From Zopfochytrium polystomum (taxonomy: Eukaryota; Chytridiomycota; Chytridiomycetes; Chytridiales; Chytridiaceae): a stretch of DNA of 64,000 nt. The stretch is from NCBI GenBank assembly GCA_025765615.1, contig JAIVFJ010000141.1, positions 62,001-126,000 of the forward strand. Reading direction: 5' to 3'. Under the pieces are notes generated by a model, which saw only the letters and a list, made by a program, of their open reading frames with translations, was not told the origin of the DNA and ran no database searches. A program made the position numbers and the translations under genes. The first letter of the stretch is position 1; each line of letters begins with the position of its first letter. Below, in pieces: positions 35,160 through 48,200 of the stretch.

Positions 35160-36989
35160 TGCCGATTCCGTGGACGAGCGGCGCGCCGCCGCCGAGGCGG
35201 GCTTGCGGGAAGGTTTCGAGGTCGGTTACGACAGCGCTCCCGGGGAGTTGATAAGGCTCTTTTTCTTTTTTTTTCGTTGCAAGGTTTGGCCGGATTATTA
35301 TTATTATTATTTTATTTTATTTTTTTTAGGTTTTTTCGGGTTGGTTGTAGGGAGGGAGAGGAGGCGCGGGGGTTTGGGAGGAAAGAGGTTAGATCTGTTG
35401 TTGGTTGGGTCCAAGTTTTTGTTATTGATAGTCGAATGCCCCTGTGTTGCATTGTCATGTTTAAGCTTCGGTTTGCCCACAGATGGCGCCAGTATGTGGG
35501 ACAAAAATCACTGCTTTCGTGGACCGTCAAGTTACACCCCCACACACACACACACATACATACACATTGCCCAAAACCATGATAGGTTTCTTAAAATAAG
35601 CTCCCATGTGTGTGTGAGTGTGAGTGATCAATCAGGGAGGATGGATAGAGAGAAGCGTCGACTGTGTGTTCCAAGCCGTTCGGTGTCCACTCAGTCACCC
35701 CACGGGTTATCCCCACGGGTTGGGTGACACTTCGTAAGGGAAAAAAAGCAAAGTTTCCACGTACTGTATCGGTGATTGGAAAAGGCTTCGGCCGAAACGG
35801 ATCCGGCGACGCCGCCAGTCGCGCGGTGCCACGGAAAGTACGACCCTGCACCCGCTTTTCGCCAACCTGGCCTGTTCGCCCGTGACAGCATTACCAGCAG
35901 GAGGCAGTAGAAAGCCTGCCACAGCGGCGGCGGCGGCGGCGTAGGGGGAAGGCGCGGGGGGGACCGCGCGGTATTCGAATTGTGCCGCCAGCGCAGGTAC
36001 GATGGCGGGGCTATTGCCGCCGATGACGACAGAGTGGTGCCCGTGTTGCACGCTGCTGTGGGGGTGGTGGTTGTGGTTGCGGTTGTGTTGGTTGTGTTGG
36101 TCGTCCGTGGCAGGCTCAGTGTGGGTCGGTTTGAGGCCGATCCTTGGCGTTGACAGGGATATTGTGCAGGAAGGGCGCAGTAGCTATAGGCTGGGGCGTC
36201 GCGACAGGTGCTCCCAAGGGTAGTTGCAGTTGATGGTGCTGATTCTGCTGATGCTGATGATTCTCCAAGCTGTACTGCTGCAGGGGGTGGTGCAACTGGA
36301 GGACAGAAATGGTCCCGATGTGCAATTGCAGCCCTATAAAGTGCTGATGATTTGCGAGCCCCTCTCACGGTTGCGGGTAGTGACCATAATCTTTGCCGTC
36401 GCCGCCCTGCCGCCGCGCGACGATGCCTTCGCCGCTCATGTCGGGTCCGCGTACCCTGGGTGGTAAAAGTTGGGGGTCGCAAACTTTGGCGGCGGCGGCG
36501 GCGGCGGCGAGTACCATGACCAGAAGTTTTGAGTTGAAGATCTTTGCAGGGTCTTGCGAGCAAGGTTCTCTGGACAGATGAAAGCTTATTATTGGGTCAT
36601 CGTTTCAGTCGTCCATCCCAGCGGCGCGATCGTTCACCACGACAGCCCCGTAAACGTGTTTGTTGTTGTTGTTGTCGCAGTTGCGATGCCGTGGGTGCAT
36701 TAGTTGGAGGTGGTGGTGATGCACGTGGCTTCTGCTGTCGCCGGGGGGGTTGTGGCGGTTTTTTTTTTCGGTGGAGACCGTGGGTATGTATGGTGGAGGT
36801 TCTGAGCGGGGCGCTGGTGGTGTCAGCAAGCGTGGTTGACGACAGCCCGGCGGCAGCGGATTCGGACGGCCAGCGAGTCCGTTGAGGAGGAAGAGGAAAA
36901 AGACGACGACGACGACGACGACAACGAGGTCCTGTTGCTGTTTTCAGCCGCGGACATTTCCTCGCCACGCAGTCCCCACCTCCCGCTCT

Positions 36990-36995
36990 TCTCCC

Positions 36996-37068
<73 letters not shown>

Positions 37069-37200
37069 TTCTCACTCTCTCGTTTCTCACTCACTCTCTC
37101 TCTTGCTCACTTCTTGCTCTCTCCATCTTTCTCCTTGTGCTCCGTTTTGTGCCAATGTTGTCTCCTCGTAGTGTCTCTGTTCTCTGTCAGCTGTCTCTCA

Positions 37201-37237
<37 letters not shown>

Positions 37238-37301
37238 CCGCTCTCTTCTCTCTCTCTCTCGAGTGATTGTAAAAAGAATGAGCGAAAGAAGAGAGAGAAA
37301 G

Positions 37302-37349
<48 letters not shown>

Positions 37350-37375
37350 CGAGAGAGTGATTGTTGTTGCTGGGA
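36990..37375. repeat. CT then GA microsatellite cluster
   Basis: CT-rich tracts at 36990-37095 and 37198-37262 switch to GA tracts at 37290-37345, giving inverted-repeat potential between complementary runs. Confidence 0.9.
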
Positions 37376-37607
37376 GACAGGCCTGCGTCAGCTAGGCGCG
37401 CCTATTTACAGCCCGTAAACAGGCACGCGATCGGCACAGGCAGTCAGACAGACACAAACAGCGATTTGGCACACGCACACACACGCACACACAGCCATGC
37501 GAAATGCCGCAGACACGTCTGATGTTTTTCTGTCCTTGTTTGCATGGTTGTTCCCTTTCTATGTTTTCGCTGTTTTATCGTTCAAACTATGGCACCGACA
37601 GGATGCG

Positions 37608-37631
37608 AGAGAGAGAGAGAGAGAGAGGGGG

Positions 37632-37683
<52 letters not shown>

Positions 37684-37708
37684 GAGAGAGAGAGAGAGAG
37701 TGAGAGAG
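37608..37708. repeat. GA microsatellite
   Basis: About 100 bp of GA repeat with scattered interruptions. Confidence 0.95.
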
Positions 37709-38038
37709 TTGTGTTTGGGTTGAAACAAAAGAGCAAGAGTGATTTAGTAAGGGAGTCACGGGGATTCGTCCGCGGCCCCCATCTACAATGGGCCGTTTGC
37801 CTCACGGCGCAGCATGAAAAGCCTGCAAATGCGCGGCCGCAGAACTGCCTCTCCATCAATCGCGGATTGTGCCAGCGCTGAGGGCGCCGAATTTCTGTCG
37901 AAAATGTCCCTCGAGTTCTTGGGAAGGGCGGTTGTCCATTTGACCCTGATAAATGTGGACCACAGGCCCGCGGGGTCAATCGGCGTAGTGTGCTCTTCGC
38001 CCGGGCTTGTTAGTCTGCTTCAGCGAGCGTCAGTCGAA

Positions 38039-38059
38039 GGGGGGGGGGGGGGGGGGGGG
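38039..38059. repeat. Poly-G run
   Basis: About 20 consecutive G, able to form intermolecular or slipped G-quadruplexes and prone to sequencing error. Confidence 0.9.
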
Positions 38060-38436
38060 CCGGTTTAATTCCAATCTTGCCAGCCAGATGCGCCATCGCC
38101 CTGAGCCGATCCACCGAGGACTCGGAGGAGAGAAGATGAAACCCGACGCTTTCTCACAAGAGGCCCGCCTTAACATCATCTCTCTGTCTCTCTCTCTCTC
38201 TGTCTCTCTCTCTCTCTGTCTCTCTCTCTCTGTCTCTCTTTCTTGCTCCCTCCCTCTCTATCGCTCACTCTCCCTCACCCACACTTTCACACACACTTTC
38301 ACACACACCAACCTTTCGTTCATCCCCACCCCTTGTTCGACTTGAACGTCGACGAAAGATGAATGCTTGTTCTCAGGGTTAACCCTGAATGAGCCAGATT
38401 TCATATGGCATTCCTTCCGATGTCGCCACTCTGCAA

Positions 38437-39535
38437 TCAATACTTAGTCTCCGCCGCTCCCCTCACACATACACTCTCCCACAAGGACAGCTCCCTCGGG
38501 AGTACCCCTCCCATCTGCACGAAGAAAACCTTTGCCGGGGCTTGATCTGCTGGGCCGGTGGTTGCAAGGAGAGCAGAGAGGGCGTCGTGTGACTCGCGTG
38601 TATCAGGATCGCCGCCCTCATTCTTGTTCGACCGTTCGGCCCAGGCGCAAGGGGCTGCAAACTTGGCAAGATCGGTATTTTCGACGACTTTAGAAAACGC
38701 AAAAACGGTTCCGTCTCGCACGGTCTCTGAGAGTGAAACCTAAAAAACAAAGAGCGAACATGAACGAAAGCTACGAAATCGAAACGACTGCTTGTGTGGA
38801 CTGATCCCCTGGCAGTGCCCGTGGTCCACTCGAAAAATCCGGTCGTTGGGCAGGGGAACTGTCTTGCACCGATGATGCAGTCACGTAAGAACCAACTAAT
38901 CAGGTCGCGTGAGGCTTCAGGAAGGGCCATGGATAATGCGCAGGAAGTCACCCACTCGAAGACGGAGCAGCTTTCGGGATGCAAAACGTGGCATTGGTAG
39001 AAACTTTCACCCTGTAGGCTCACCTTCTGACCGTCACTTCTCTTCCGCTTTTCAATTGTAGACAGCGGGCCGCCGGAATCAGTTTTTCGTTCTTAGTACC
39101 CGGGAAGAAAATCGAGTGGATGACCAGTACGGAAAGCGAAGCCTCGCGCGGCGCTTTAAATCAAATAATTCCGGATGCGGCCCCTTGTTGCCGGGCTTAG
39201 TCCAGGGTTCGAGCAGAGCGTTGGCCAAAGTTGGGCTCTCTGAGTGCAAATCTATCGACGCCTGCGGTGCATAGTCTCATTGGCTCGACTGCTTGTGAAG
39301 TTGAGGGAAGGGTGTATACCAAAAATACTAATTATTTACATATGTATGTAGGCGTTCTTGACCATGGAGTATCGAGCCTATTCCACCCAAAAGCAGCAGC
39401 ATCCTCTCTTTGCGAGACGAAGCTCGAGAACTGCTCAACCTGAATGCGTATCTTTAATGCGTGCACGTCAGCAGTAGTCGCGTTTCTTGGAGATCGGCGG
39501 CGCACACAGACAGCCGCGACCCTGGCCCGTGGCAT
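38437..39535 (-). CDS. Unidentified 4-exon gene
   Basis: A phase-consistent model with exons 39340-39535, 39100-39275, 38802-39011 and 38437-38739 gives 294 residues. Joined segments read like ordinary globular protein: VEQFSSFVSQREDAAAFGWN, LANALLEPWTKPGNKGPHPE, DLKRRARLRFPYWSSTRFSS, ESCSVFEWVTSCALSMALPE, SRDLISWFLRDCIIGARQ and DGTVFAFSKVVENTDLAKFA. Introns 1 and 2 have GTAAAT and GTACTA donors; intron 3 needs a weak GTCCAC donor, so that junction is uncertain. Open minus-strand frames continue upstream to about 39950 and could hold more exons. I recognise no domain. It could instead be part of a longer gene. Confidence 0.45.
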
Positions 39536-42349
39536 CCATTTGGGTCTGTCTGGTGACCAATGCCCGCAGCAGCAGCTGTTTGCGCCTCAAGTCTCTCCAA
39601 ATCCTTCCCCCGGATCGTGGGGACGAACAAGCAACCGCGGTCAGTGCGACAACCTCTTCCCACCCCCCGCCTCTTTTGCACAGCGCCAACGAGAGTGCAA
39701 TCGAATCCGCGAGGGCTGTACCTTTGTCCTGATGTGGATTCCTCTGCAACAACCAGAGGAAGGGGGGAGACCTTGTTCCGGTGAAAACCTCAAGTCTACT
39801 AATTGTGCCAGTATAGCACTTTCCTTCGAACCCGCTCGTTGAGGCGGAGGCACGGCCAGGATGCAGACAGGAACCTTGACTTGCTTCCCGGTTGTTGATG
39901 CTTGTCCCACGTCCTTTTTCTTTGGAAATGGCACGAATCTCGGACACTCCTGTATTTCCGGACGGAGAACCCCATGAAGCGCGTCGGGGTTTTCTTTCTT
40001 ACTCGGAGAGAACAATCGAAATCATGATATCTGCGATTTTCATATGTCTCGTACCAAAAAAATAAATAAAATAAAATAAAATAAAAAAACGGGAAAGATG
40101 GACAGGGCCGGAAATGGCACCTGGCCATAGATTCAATGTGTCTGGAGACACCGAGAGTTGTTACACGTATTCGAAATTCAGCGCCTCCAGAATAGATTGT
40201 ACTTCTAGACGAGCCGATTCCCTTAAAAGCATCACTAAAACTTTTTCAACCGGGATTTACGCGAAGCCCGAACCTGCACTTCGGAGATCAGAGCACCGCA
40301 GCTCGAGCCAAGCCGATTTGAGCTCGACCGCGGTCAACTATTTTTTTGTTCGGCCCTTCCGTGAGTCCCTTTCATTATTTTTTTTTCTGCAAAAATTAAA
40401 TAAAATAAAATAAAATAAAATAAAATAAAATAAATAGTGGAGGCAAGGAGTTTTCTGCGAAGTGGAGTTATCGTCGCAACTATCTGATTTCCCGTTTGCG
40501 AATGCTTGTACTTTGGATGGAAGAGACATCTGTCTGCGCCCTGGCCCTCTACTAAATGACGTCTTCAGCGGGCAAATTGAGGGTAGGGGAGGGGTGTAAG
40601 AAGGTATCACACCTCTTTTTTTTACGGCTGTTTAGTGGATATTGCACATGAACTCGAAAAGAAAACAAAACAACTGCGTACAAAGGATTTCTGTCCCTGA
40701 AACTTCAAGATCTTCCGGCGTCGTAGAAAAAATTTCCTTCGAAAACAGACGTCCCTTCAACACAAGCGCGAGGCTTCCCACACGGCGCCAAAGAAGGATC
40801 GAAGAATTACTGCAGGACAGATTTGTCCAAACCTGAGAGTCAAAGTACTTGAGATGAGCGCATTTTTGCACTTCCCCCACGCGCTGGAACTCGATGGCAA
40901 CAGGAGGTAAGTAATTTTTTGTTCCCCATCAGATTGATCCGACTCCGAGGTAAGATACTTACTCCCCTCAGGCATCGTTCAAGGTTCGTTTCCTAAAAAC
41001 CTTTGCCAACGGGAAAGGTCCTACAACGACTTTATTCGTTCGATGCAAAAGATTTGTACATTTTGATAAGGTGCTGCAAATTATTATTATTTTTTGTTTT
41101 TTACAGCATGTGAGATCCCAACAATGCCGTGTATCTGAGTTGGCATGGAGTGAGAAAGCTTGTTTAGAGCGTGAGCCCTTTTCTTGTTAAGAGCAAAGCA
41201 TCCTTTGTTGCCAAAGTAAAGAGCTGGTGCTCTGAGACAGATTGGCTTGATTCGAGTGCAGGACATCCCTTTTTGGAAGAGCAAAGAGCCCTGTAGTGAA
41301 CAAGGTATCTACCCAAGGAATAGCTTGAAAAGTTTTGCAGGTCAAGGTAGAAGGTATGGTGACTCAGGTAACAGTAATGGTTTTTATTTGTTGCACTCAA
41401 GGATAGTGAGAGAGCAGGCAGATGTGATCAGGTGCTTCTCTGGAGCTCCTGGGGCTCCCCTTTTATACTGCAGGTGTTCTCAGGAATCAGACTTTGGTGA
41501 TAGCCTTCTAGCTCTGAGAGATAGATAGTGTTTAGACTTTGAGGAGTCAGGGGTATGTGTAATATTGCAAACTCCACACCCTTCCCTCCTCTGTCTCTTT
41601 ATTCTGCGGTTTCCTTGCACCCTCAGGAGCGCCCTTTTGTTTCCTCTCACACCAGCCTGCAGCTACACGAGTTGACATGGTTTGCCCTGTCGTAGACTGA
41701 TGAGTAGTGACACTTAGTGGACTGGTGAGTTGCAGGTTGAAACATCACCTTGAGAACAGCCCAGTAAAGTTAGTTTTAGCCTACAAATTGCTTTCCTTCG
41801 CTCTTGGGACTCAATTCCAGGCCAAAAAAGAATAATGGAAATCTGAAGTTCCGAACCCACTACCACAGTATATTGGGAACAGGAAGGGGGGGAGAGGATT
41901 TGGGTGGAGCGGAGTTGATTCAATCAGGCTTCAATATTGTTTCCTCCCACCACAGGCGCTCTTTTCTTTTCATTCTTCCCTGGGGAGATACACTGCCCAA
42001 ATTTGAGGATGCTTGGGCCAGTTCCCAGTATGGAAGGTGCCACAATTCTGCTGCCCAAATTCCAATAAGGAGCGAGTATAGTATGAAGGTTTATGAGATC
42101 TTGGGATAAGGCTGGGAACCGAAAATAGGCTGAAGAATATCTACTTTTTCCGCTCCGGCAGATGTGGACAAAGTCGGATCCGAAACTGCTAGTTTTTCCA
42201 CTTCTCAGACACGGAGCGAACAAGGATATCTTATTTGCTAAGAAAAGAATTAGAATATCCGACTATCTGCTCTGCGGAGTGGACAGATGTTCCTTCCATG
42301 AAAACCAGCAATCGGACGCAAACACAGATACTTCAATGTCCGATCCAAA
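39536..42349. other. Region without a supported gene, contains an LTR-like repeat
   Basis: Minus-strand open frames at 39536-39950 may be upstream exons of the unidentified gene. TAAAA-type tracts lie at 40060-40090 and 40390-40435. A dispersed repeat copy lies at 41583-41830. The rest shows no recognisable coding sequence. Confidence 0.45.
41583..41830 (+). repeat. Dispersed LTR-like repeat R1, copy 1
   Basis: Shares two conserved blocks, in the same order and spacing, with 53440-53752. The first is around the TTGCACCCTC-GGAGCGCCCTT core. The second runs from ACAGCCCA-TAAAG through TTTAGCCTA to TTGCTTTCC. The AATAAA-type signal near the end and a TATAAA upstream of copy 2 suggest an LTR or solo LTR, but TG/CA ends and target duplications were not identified. 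Confidence 0.7.
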
Positions 42350-44876
42350 ACCGGCGGTTCAAAGCGTTATCTTGGAGTGAATCTTGCTTTAATCTCCAGC
42401 AGAGGGGTACTGGACTCGCATCAAAGGAATTGGATCTGTCACTCTTTCCTTTCCTGGTTTTGATGTGGTGCTCCACAATGTGCTTCATGTCCCATCACTC
42501 AAGGAACCACTTCTCTCTGTGTTGCATGTCCTCCAAGACCAATGCTTGGATGCTATTCACTCAAGATTCTGTCTTTCTTCTTGATCTTGCTGCACTCGCA
42601 TCTCAACACAGCATCAAGATTGGCAAACAATGCAACAGCCTTTACTATCTCATCCCCGTCCATCACCCAGCTGCACAGAGGACAATTTCAGTTGAGCCCA
42701 TTGCCTATGCATCAGCAGCAACTGCATGTGATCTTTGTCACTGACGTTTTGGCTGCATCCACCGAGAGCAAGTACGAGACACTCTCAAGTCTGGTGATGT
42801 CAACAGTGCTCCTGCTCCACCACCAACAACACGTGAGCCTTGCCTCTTATGCGATATGGCAAAGATGTGCCAGCAACACCTCATGGCCAAACCTCGTTTT
42901 GATTTTGCTCCACTGCAGATGCTGTGTACCAGCCAAACTGGAAAGATCAGTACACACACGTTCTCTTGATGGTTTCAACTACTTTGAAGTTATTGTTGAC
43001 TATGCCACAGGCTATACTTGGGTCAACACTGTCGCTCGCACAGTAGGCGTCACTCAACAGATAATTGAAAGCATTGATTTTGAAGAGCAACTCTTCCCCA
43101 CTTGTCGAACACTATTTGTACAGGCAGACAACCTTGGTCTTAACACTCAGCAATTTGAGGCCTACTGTATCAACCACCAACCTCCCATTGTCTTTCAGCC
43201 TTCTGTCCCTTATGTCAAGGAGGGTGATGGTGTTGCAGAAAATGCCATCAAGGTCATCACCCACATTGCTTCCTGTCTTCTGATTGAAGCCCAGCTTCTG
43301 CAGTTCTTCTTTTCCTACGCAATACACCATGCTTCATTCCTGTGCAATTGTGTGCAACACACTCGCACTGGTCAAATTTCATTTGAATATTACCAAGGCT
43401 GAAAACTCAACCTACGCCACCTTGGAATTTTTGGCTGCCTCATTGTCACACTCAACAATGAGTACACAGAACCTGTAAACTCACACAAGACCAAGTTCTC
43501 TCCTCAGACCTCACTTGAGGGTTCCGACACAGACAGCAAGTCTATTGCTTCAGCTACGACTTTGCTGCAAGGACCATTCTTCTTACACAACACTATAACT
43601 TGTATGAGCATGTCTTTCCTGGCCTTGTCTGCAGCGACACTAAGCTTCAATCTCTTAATTCTGATTTCTTAACTTCTCTTTCTGATGATTTTATGGATTT
43701 TCCTGAAACTGATGACTCTCCTTCTTTCGTTGCCACCACTTGACTCTTATCGTTGATTATCCAAATCTCCTCCTGACAGTGGTCCCTCCTCTCGTACTTG
43801 CCAGCAACTGCGCCATGCTTCCGGGGATGGACAGCCACCATCATCATCAACAAACACCTCAGATCAACCTCCAACTCTTCCCATTGATGACAATGACAAC
43901 TATGGTTGGAACCCTGACACATTTGCTGTCGTCCTTGGCAAATTTCAAGACAAACCTGAAGAGAACCTAGATCCAACAGCAGACCGCATAGCAGCATCCA
44001 TCAACACTGAACCAGAACCTGTCATTGAATCACCACTTTCACCATGTGTCATTGTCAACATCAAAGATGCACCAACTGGACTTTGCAAGTTGCTTGCAGC
44101 TTGAGGAACTTCACTCTCTCATGGACGAGCACAAGGTCTGGGAGTGGGCAGTTCTTCCTCCTGGAGAACGCGCAACTTTCTGCAAATGGGTTTATGCCTA
44201 CAAGATCAACCCTTTTGGCTGGCTGAAGTGATGGAAAGCCTGTCTTGTTGCTTGTGGAAACACCCAACGCATAGGCATCAACTACACAGACACCTTGTCT
44301 CCTGTCATTTGGATCCAGGCCATCTGACTTCCAGCTGCTCATTGCAATCAGCCTTGCTTTTGACCTCAAGTACCACAGCATGGATGTCAACACAGCCTAC
44401 TTGTACACTTTTCTCAAAGAAGCTATCCACATGCATCCACAAAAGGCCACAAGCAATTCACTCCAGATGGAAAGAAACTTTTCTGCAAACTCCTCAAGAG
44501 CCACTATGGACTTCATCAATCTGGATGCAACTGGTTTCTGACAATTCATTGTCAAGAAACTCGACTTCAACCAATCTCTTACTGAACCCTGCCTCTTCTT
44601 TCAAGTAGACCCTCAGCAGAGAACGTTTGAAATCATTTTTGTTTTTGTCGACAACATCAATGTCATGGCCAACACCCCATCTCTTGTTGCAAAAATTAAG
44701 GATGCTTTTTCACACTGAGTACAGCATGTCTCTCAAGGAAACTACTGTCAGCCAAGTGATTCGCATCCACCTTGAGCGCAACACCAAAGGCCTAGACGAA
44801 TACACCAGGACAATTTTCACTGAAGAGAAAATGTGGGACAACCTGGACATCACATCAACTCCAATGCTATCACCTT
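42350..44876 (+). mobile_element. Ty1/copia fragment 1 (truncated, many frameshifts)
   Basis: A pol-derived region read across several frames. The post-protease block (LHNVLHVPSLKEPLLSVL) comes near 42460-42540, then the gag-pre-integrase segment (GKQCNSLYYLIPV), then integrase (LDGFNYFEVIVDYATGYTWV; FVQADNLGLN; VAENAIKVI) at about 42890-43400, then reverse transcriptase (KWVYAYKINPFGW; MDVNTAYLYTFLKEA; FVFVDNINVMANTP). Sequence stops abruptly after NLDITST where the next LTR begins, so the RNase H end is missing. No 5' LTR is seen. Stops and shifts throughout show it is dead. Confidence 0.88.
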
Positions 44877-45292
44877 TGTTAGGCGGAACTGACTGGTTAG
44901 CAGCAAGAGGCACAAGACAGACTTGAACCTATTGTGACTGTCAGTTATTGTTCTCACAATGCCCATGGGAGAGCGAGCCACTGCCAATGCAGACCTGGGC
45001 GCTGGCTTGCGCTGATGACAAATACTCCGAGTATTAAGTGGAATGGAGACCTGGTGTCAACAGTTTTTCTCCTCCTCTGCTCAAGCACAGATAATATAGG
45101 AGAGGTTTTTACCCTGTGCCGGTCACGCTTGCCTAGCAACTATTACAGCGTGTCTATCACCATCATGTACCAATAATTAATAACAGAGTTTTTTTCTCTT
45201 TCTCTCCAAGTTGGGGAGAAGGACCACCCACAAACACACATCTCCACTTCATTCACTCCTTCCACTCACTCACTCAGAGTAGACTGTTTACA
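44877..45292 (+). repeat. Copia LTR (5' LTR of element 2, abutting fragment 1)
   Basis: Starts TGTTAGGCGGAAC and ends GACTGTTTACA (TG...CA). About 416 bp, homologous along its whole length to 48834-49243 and to the reverse complement of 57427-57840. Confidence 0.93.
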
Positions 45293-48200
45293 CATCAGCG
45301 TGCCAGCTATCTGGCTGCATCAACCACAGATTCTAGCTCTGAAAACACTCTCTATCACCTCCAACAAACAGAATCAGCATAGCTCAACTTTAGAAACCAT
45401 TTCGTTTGGGAGGCCCAAAATTTTCGACGCCCTCTCCCGGCCGACCCTGTCATTCAATCTGGCTGGCTATAGTGCATTCGAAAGTCCTGAATTTGCTCTT
45501 TCCAACAAGCTATCACAGAGCTCTCTACGTTGTCTCTACGGAATTTAATTGATCGCCGAAGTCAAAAACGCTTCCTCAACTTTGAGTGACACCGTCGCAA
45601 CAGAGAGAAGCGATCAGAGGACGCCCTTTCATACCTGTATTTTCCTGCTTCCGCTATTTCGATTGATACCTAACCTGCCCGCCACAACGCCCACAGCAGG
45701 AGCTACAAGAGATTTCGATAAGGGGGTCCAAAAAGTCGAACTACCACTACCTCCATCCACCATTTTTGTCCTTTCTTGCTTGACAAGTCACCCCTGCTGG
45801 ACACCAATTGCTCCAAGTTCTCTTTATTCCACTCTCTTACACTCTCCGAAGGAAAACACCACCAAAACTTTGATCCTCAGCCTGAAATTGGCGCACGGTC
45901 ACTATTCAACAGTGCCAACCTGCTATTCCGATTTCAGAATTTTCCGTCCATCAATCAGCTTGCAACAAGCATTGTGTGCAACACACATCCTCTACTCTGG
46001 ACCATTTCTCCATCAAGTAGATCATCAAACAAGTCCTAGAGTCACTATTTGTCACTGCCAGACTGTCGAGCAACTCCTCCAAATTTTTCTAGCAACTGGA
46101 TTTCACCCTCAAGCTACAGGAGGGCCATCTGTTTCGTCTTCTTCTCAAATAAACGGTCCCTCTCGCTTCTATTTTTTTGTGAACACTGCATTGCTTCCTG
46201 TCTCCTGATTGAAGCTCAGCTTCTGCGGTTCTTCTGGTCCTACGCAATACGCCGTGCTTCATTCCTGTGCAATTGTGTGCAACACACTCGCACTGGTCGA
46301 ATTCCATTTGAATATTACCAAGGCCGAAAACCCAACCTATGCCACCTTGGAATTTTTGGCTGCCTCATTGTCACACTCAACAACGAGTATACAGAACCTG
46401 CAAACTCACACAAGACCAAGTTCTCTCCTCAGACCTCACTTGGACTCTTCTTGGGTTTTGACACAGACAGCAAGTCTATTGCCCTCAGCTACGCTTTACT
46501 GCACAGACCATTCTTCGGACACGTCACTATAACTTGCATGAGCACGTCTTTCCTGGCCTTGTCCGAAGTGACGCTAAGCTTCAATCTCTTAATTCTGATC
46601 TCTTAACTTCTCTCTCTGATAATTTTACAGATTTTCCTGAAACTGACGACACTCCTTCTTTCAAGCCTGTTGAGCCACCACTTGACTCTTACCATTGATT
46701 ATCCAACTCTCCTCCTGACAGTGCTCCCTCCACTTGTACTCACCAGCAACAGCGCCAGGCTTCCGGGGGACAGCTGCCAACATCATCATCAAACTCCTCA
46801 GATCAACCTCCAACTCTTGCCCAAGATATGGAAGGCAATAATGATGATGACAACTATGGTTGGAACCCTGACACATTTGCTGTCGTCCTAGGCGAAGATG
46901 AAAACAAACCTGAAGAGAGCCTAGCTCCAACAGCAGACCGCATAGCAGCATCCATCAACACTGAACCAGAACCTGTCATTGAATCACCACTTCCACCATC
47001 TGTCATTGTCAACATCAAAGATGCACCAAGTGGACTTCACAAGCTACTTGCAAATCAAACAGTCACTTGCCATCTCTTGCGACTCTATCTTGCAGCAGCT
47101 AAACCAGAACCACACTTCCCAAAGCGCTTCCCTAAAGAACCAATCCACCAATCACAACTCCCACCAGTGCCACGTTCCCACAAGGAAGCCCACGCATCAG
47201 ACTATAATGAAGAATGGACTGCATCTGAACTTGAGGAGTTTCACTCTCTCATGGACAAGCACAAGGTCTGGGAATGGGCAGTTCTTCCTTCTGGCAAACG
47301 CGCAATGTTCTTCAAATGGGTTTATGCCTACAAGCTCGACCCCTTTGGCTGGCTGAAGCGATGGAAAGCTCGTCTTGTCGCGTGTGGAAACACTCAACGC
47401 GAAGGCATCAACTACACAGACACCTTTTCTCCTGTCATCCGGATCCAGGCCATCTGACTGCTCATTGCAATCAGCCTTGCTTTTGACCTCAAGTACCACA
47501 GCATGGATGTCAACACAGCCTACTTGTACACTTTTCTCAAAGAAGTCATCTACATGCACCCACCAAAAGGCCACGAGCGATTCACTCCAGATGGAAAGAA
47601 ACTATTCTGCAAACTCCTCAAGAGGACACCAATCTGGACGAAACTGGTTCCTGAACCTTCGCAAGTTCATTGTCGAGAAACTCAGCTTCAATCAATCTCT
47701 TGCTGAGCCCTGCCTCTTCTTTCGATTAGACCCTCAGCAGCAAACATTTGAAATCATCTTTGTCTTTGTCGACAACATCAATGTCATGGCCAACACCCCA
47801 GCTCTTGTCGCAAAAATTGAGGATGCTTTTTGCGCTGAGTACAGCATGTCTCTTGAGGAAACCACTGTCAGCCAAGTGATTCGCATCCACCTCGAGCGCA
47901 ACTCCGAAGGCATTTGGATGGGCCTAGACGAATACACCAGGACAATTCTCACTGAAGAGAAAATGTGGGACAATCTCGATATTGCATCAACTCAAATGTC
48001 TATCACCCCTATGCATGACAAAACGTCAATCGAACTCAGCAAGAGCGACTCAAGCTGGTATCGATCCACAATCATGAAAATTCAATACCTTGCAACACAA
48101 ACTCAACCAGATATCACATTTGCAACAAATATACTCTCCCAGTTCCAACTGAAGCCACGCCAGTGCCATCGCAATGCACTCCGCCGCCTGCTTCGTTACC

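Larger units (their letters stand above)
35160..38436. other. Repeat-rich region, possible orphan exons of bZIP3
   Basis: Holds AT-rich DNA (35290-35330). His/Gln/Pro-rich minus-strand frames lie at 36116-36325 and about 36470-36530 (PPPPPPPKFATPNFYHPGYA), resembling the N-terminal composition of the intact bZIP paralogues. Long CT/GA tracts fill 36990-37375 and 37608-37708, a 20-G run lies at 38039-38059, and CT repeats at 38178-38240. No complete gene could be assembled. Confidence 0.45.

Noticed and set aside
36990..37708. Frames encoding Ser/Leu or Arg/Glu repeats
   Set aside because: Translation of CT/GA microsatellites, not genes.
37814..38068. Plus-strand frame of 84 codons with an ATG
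   Set aside because: Ends in the poly-G run and has no domain, homology or splice support.
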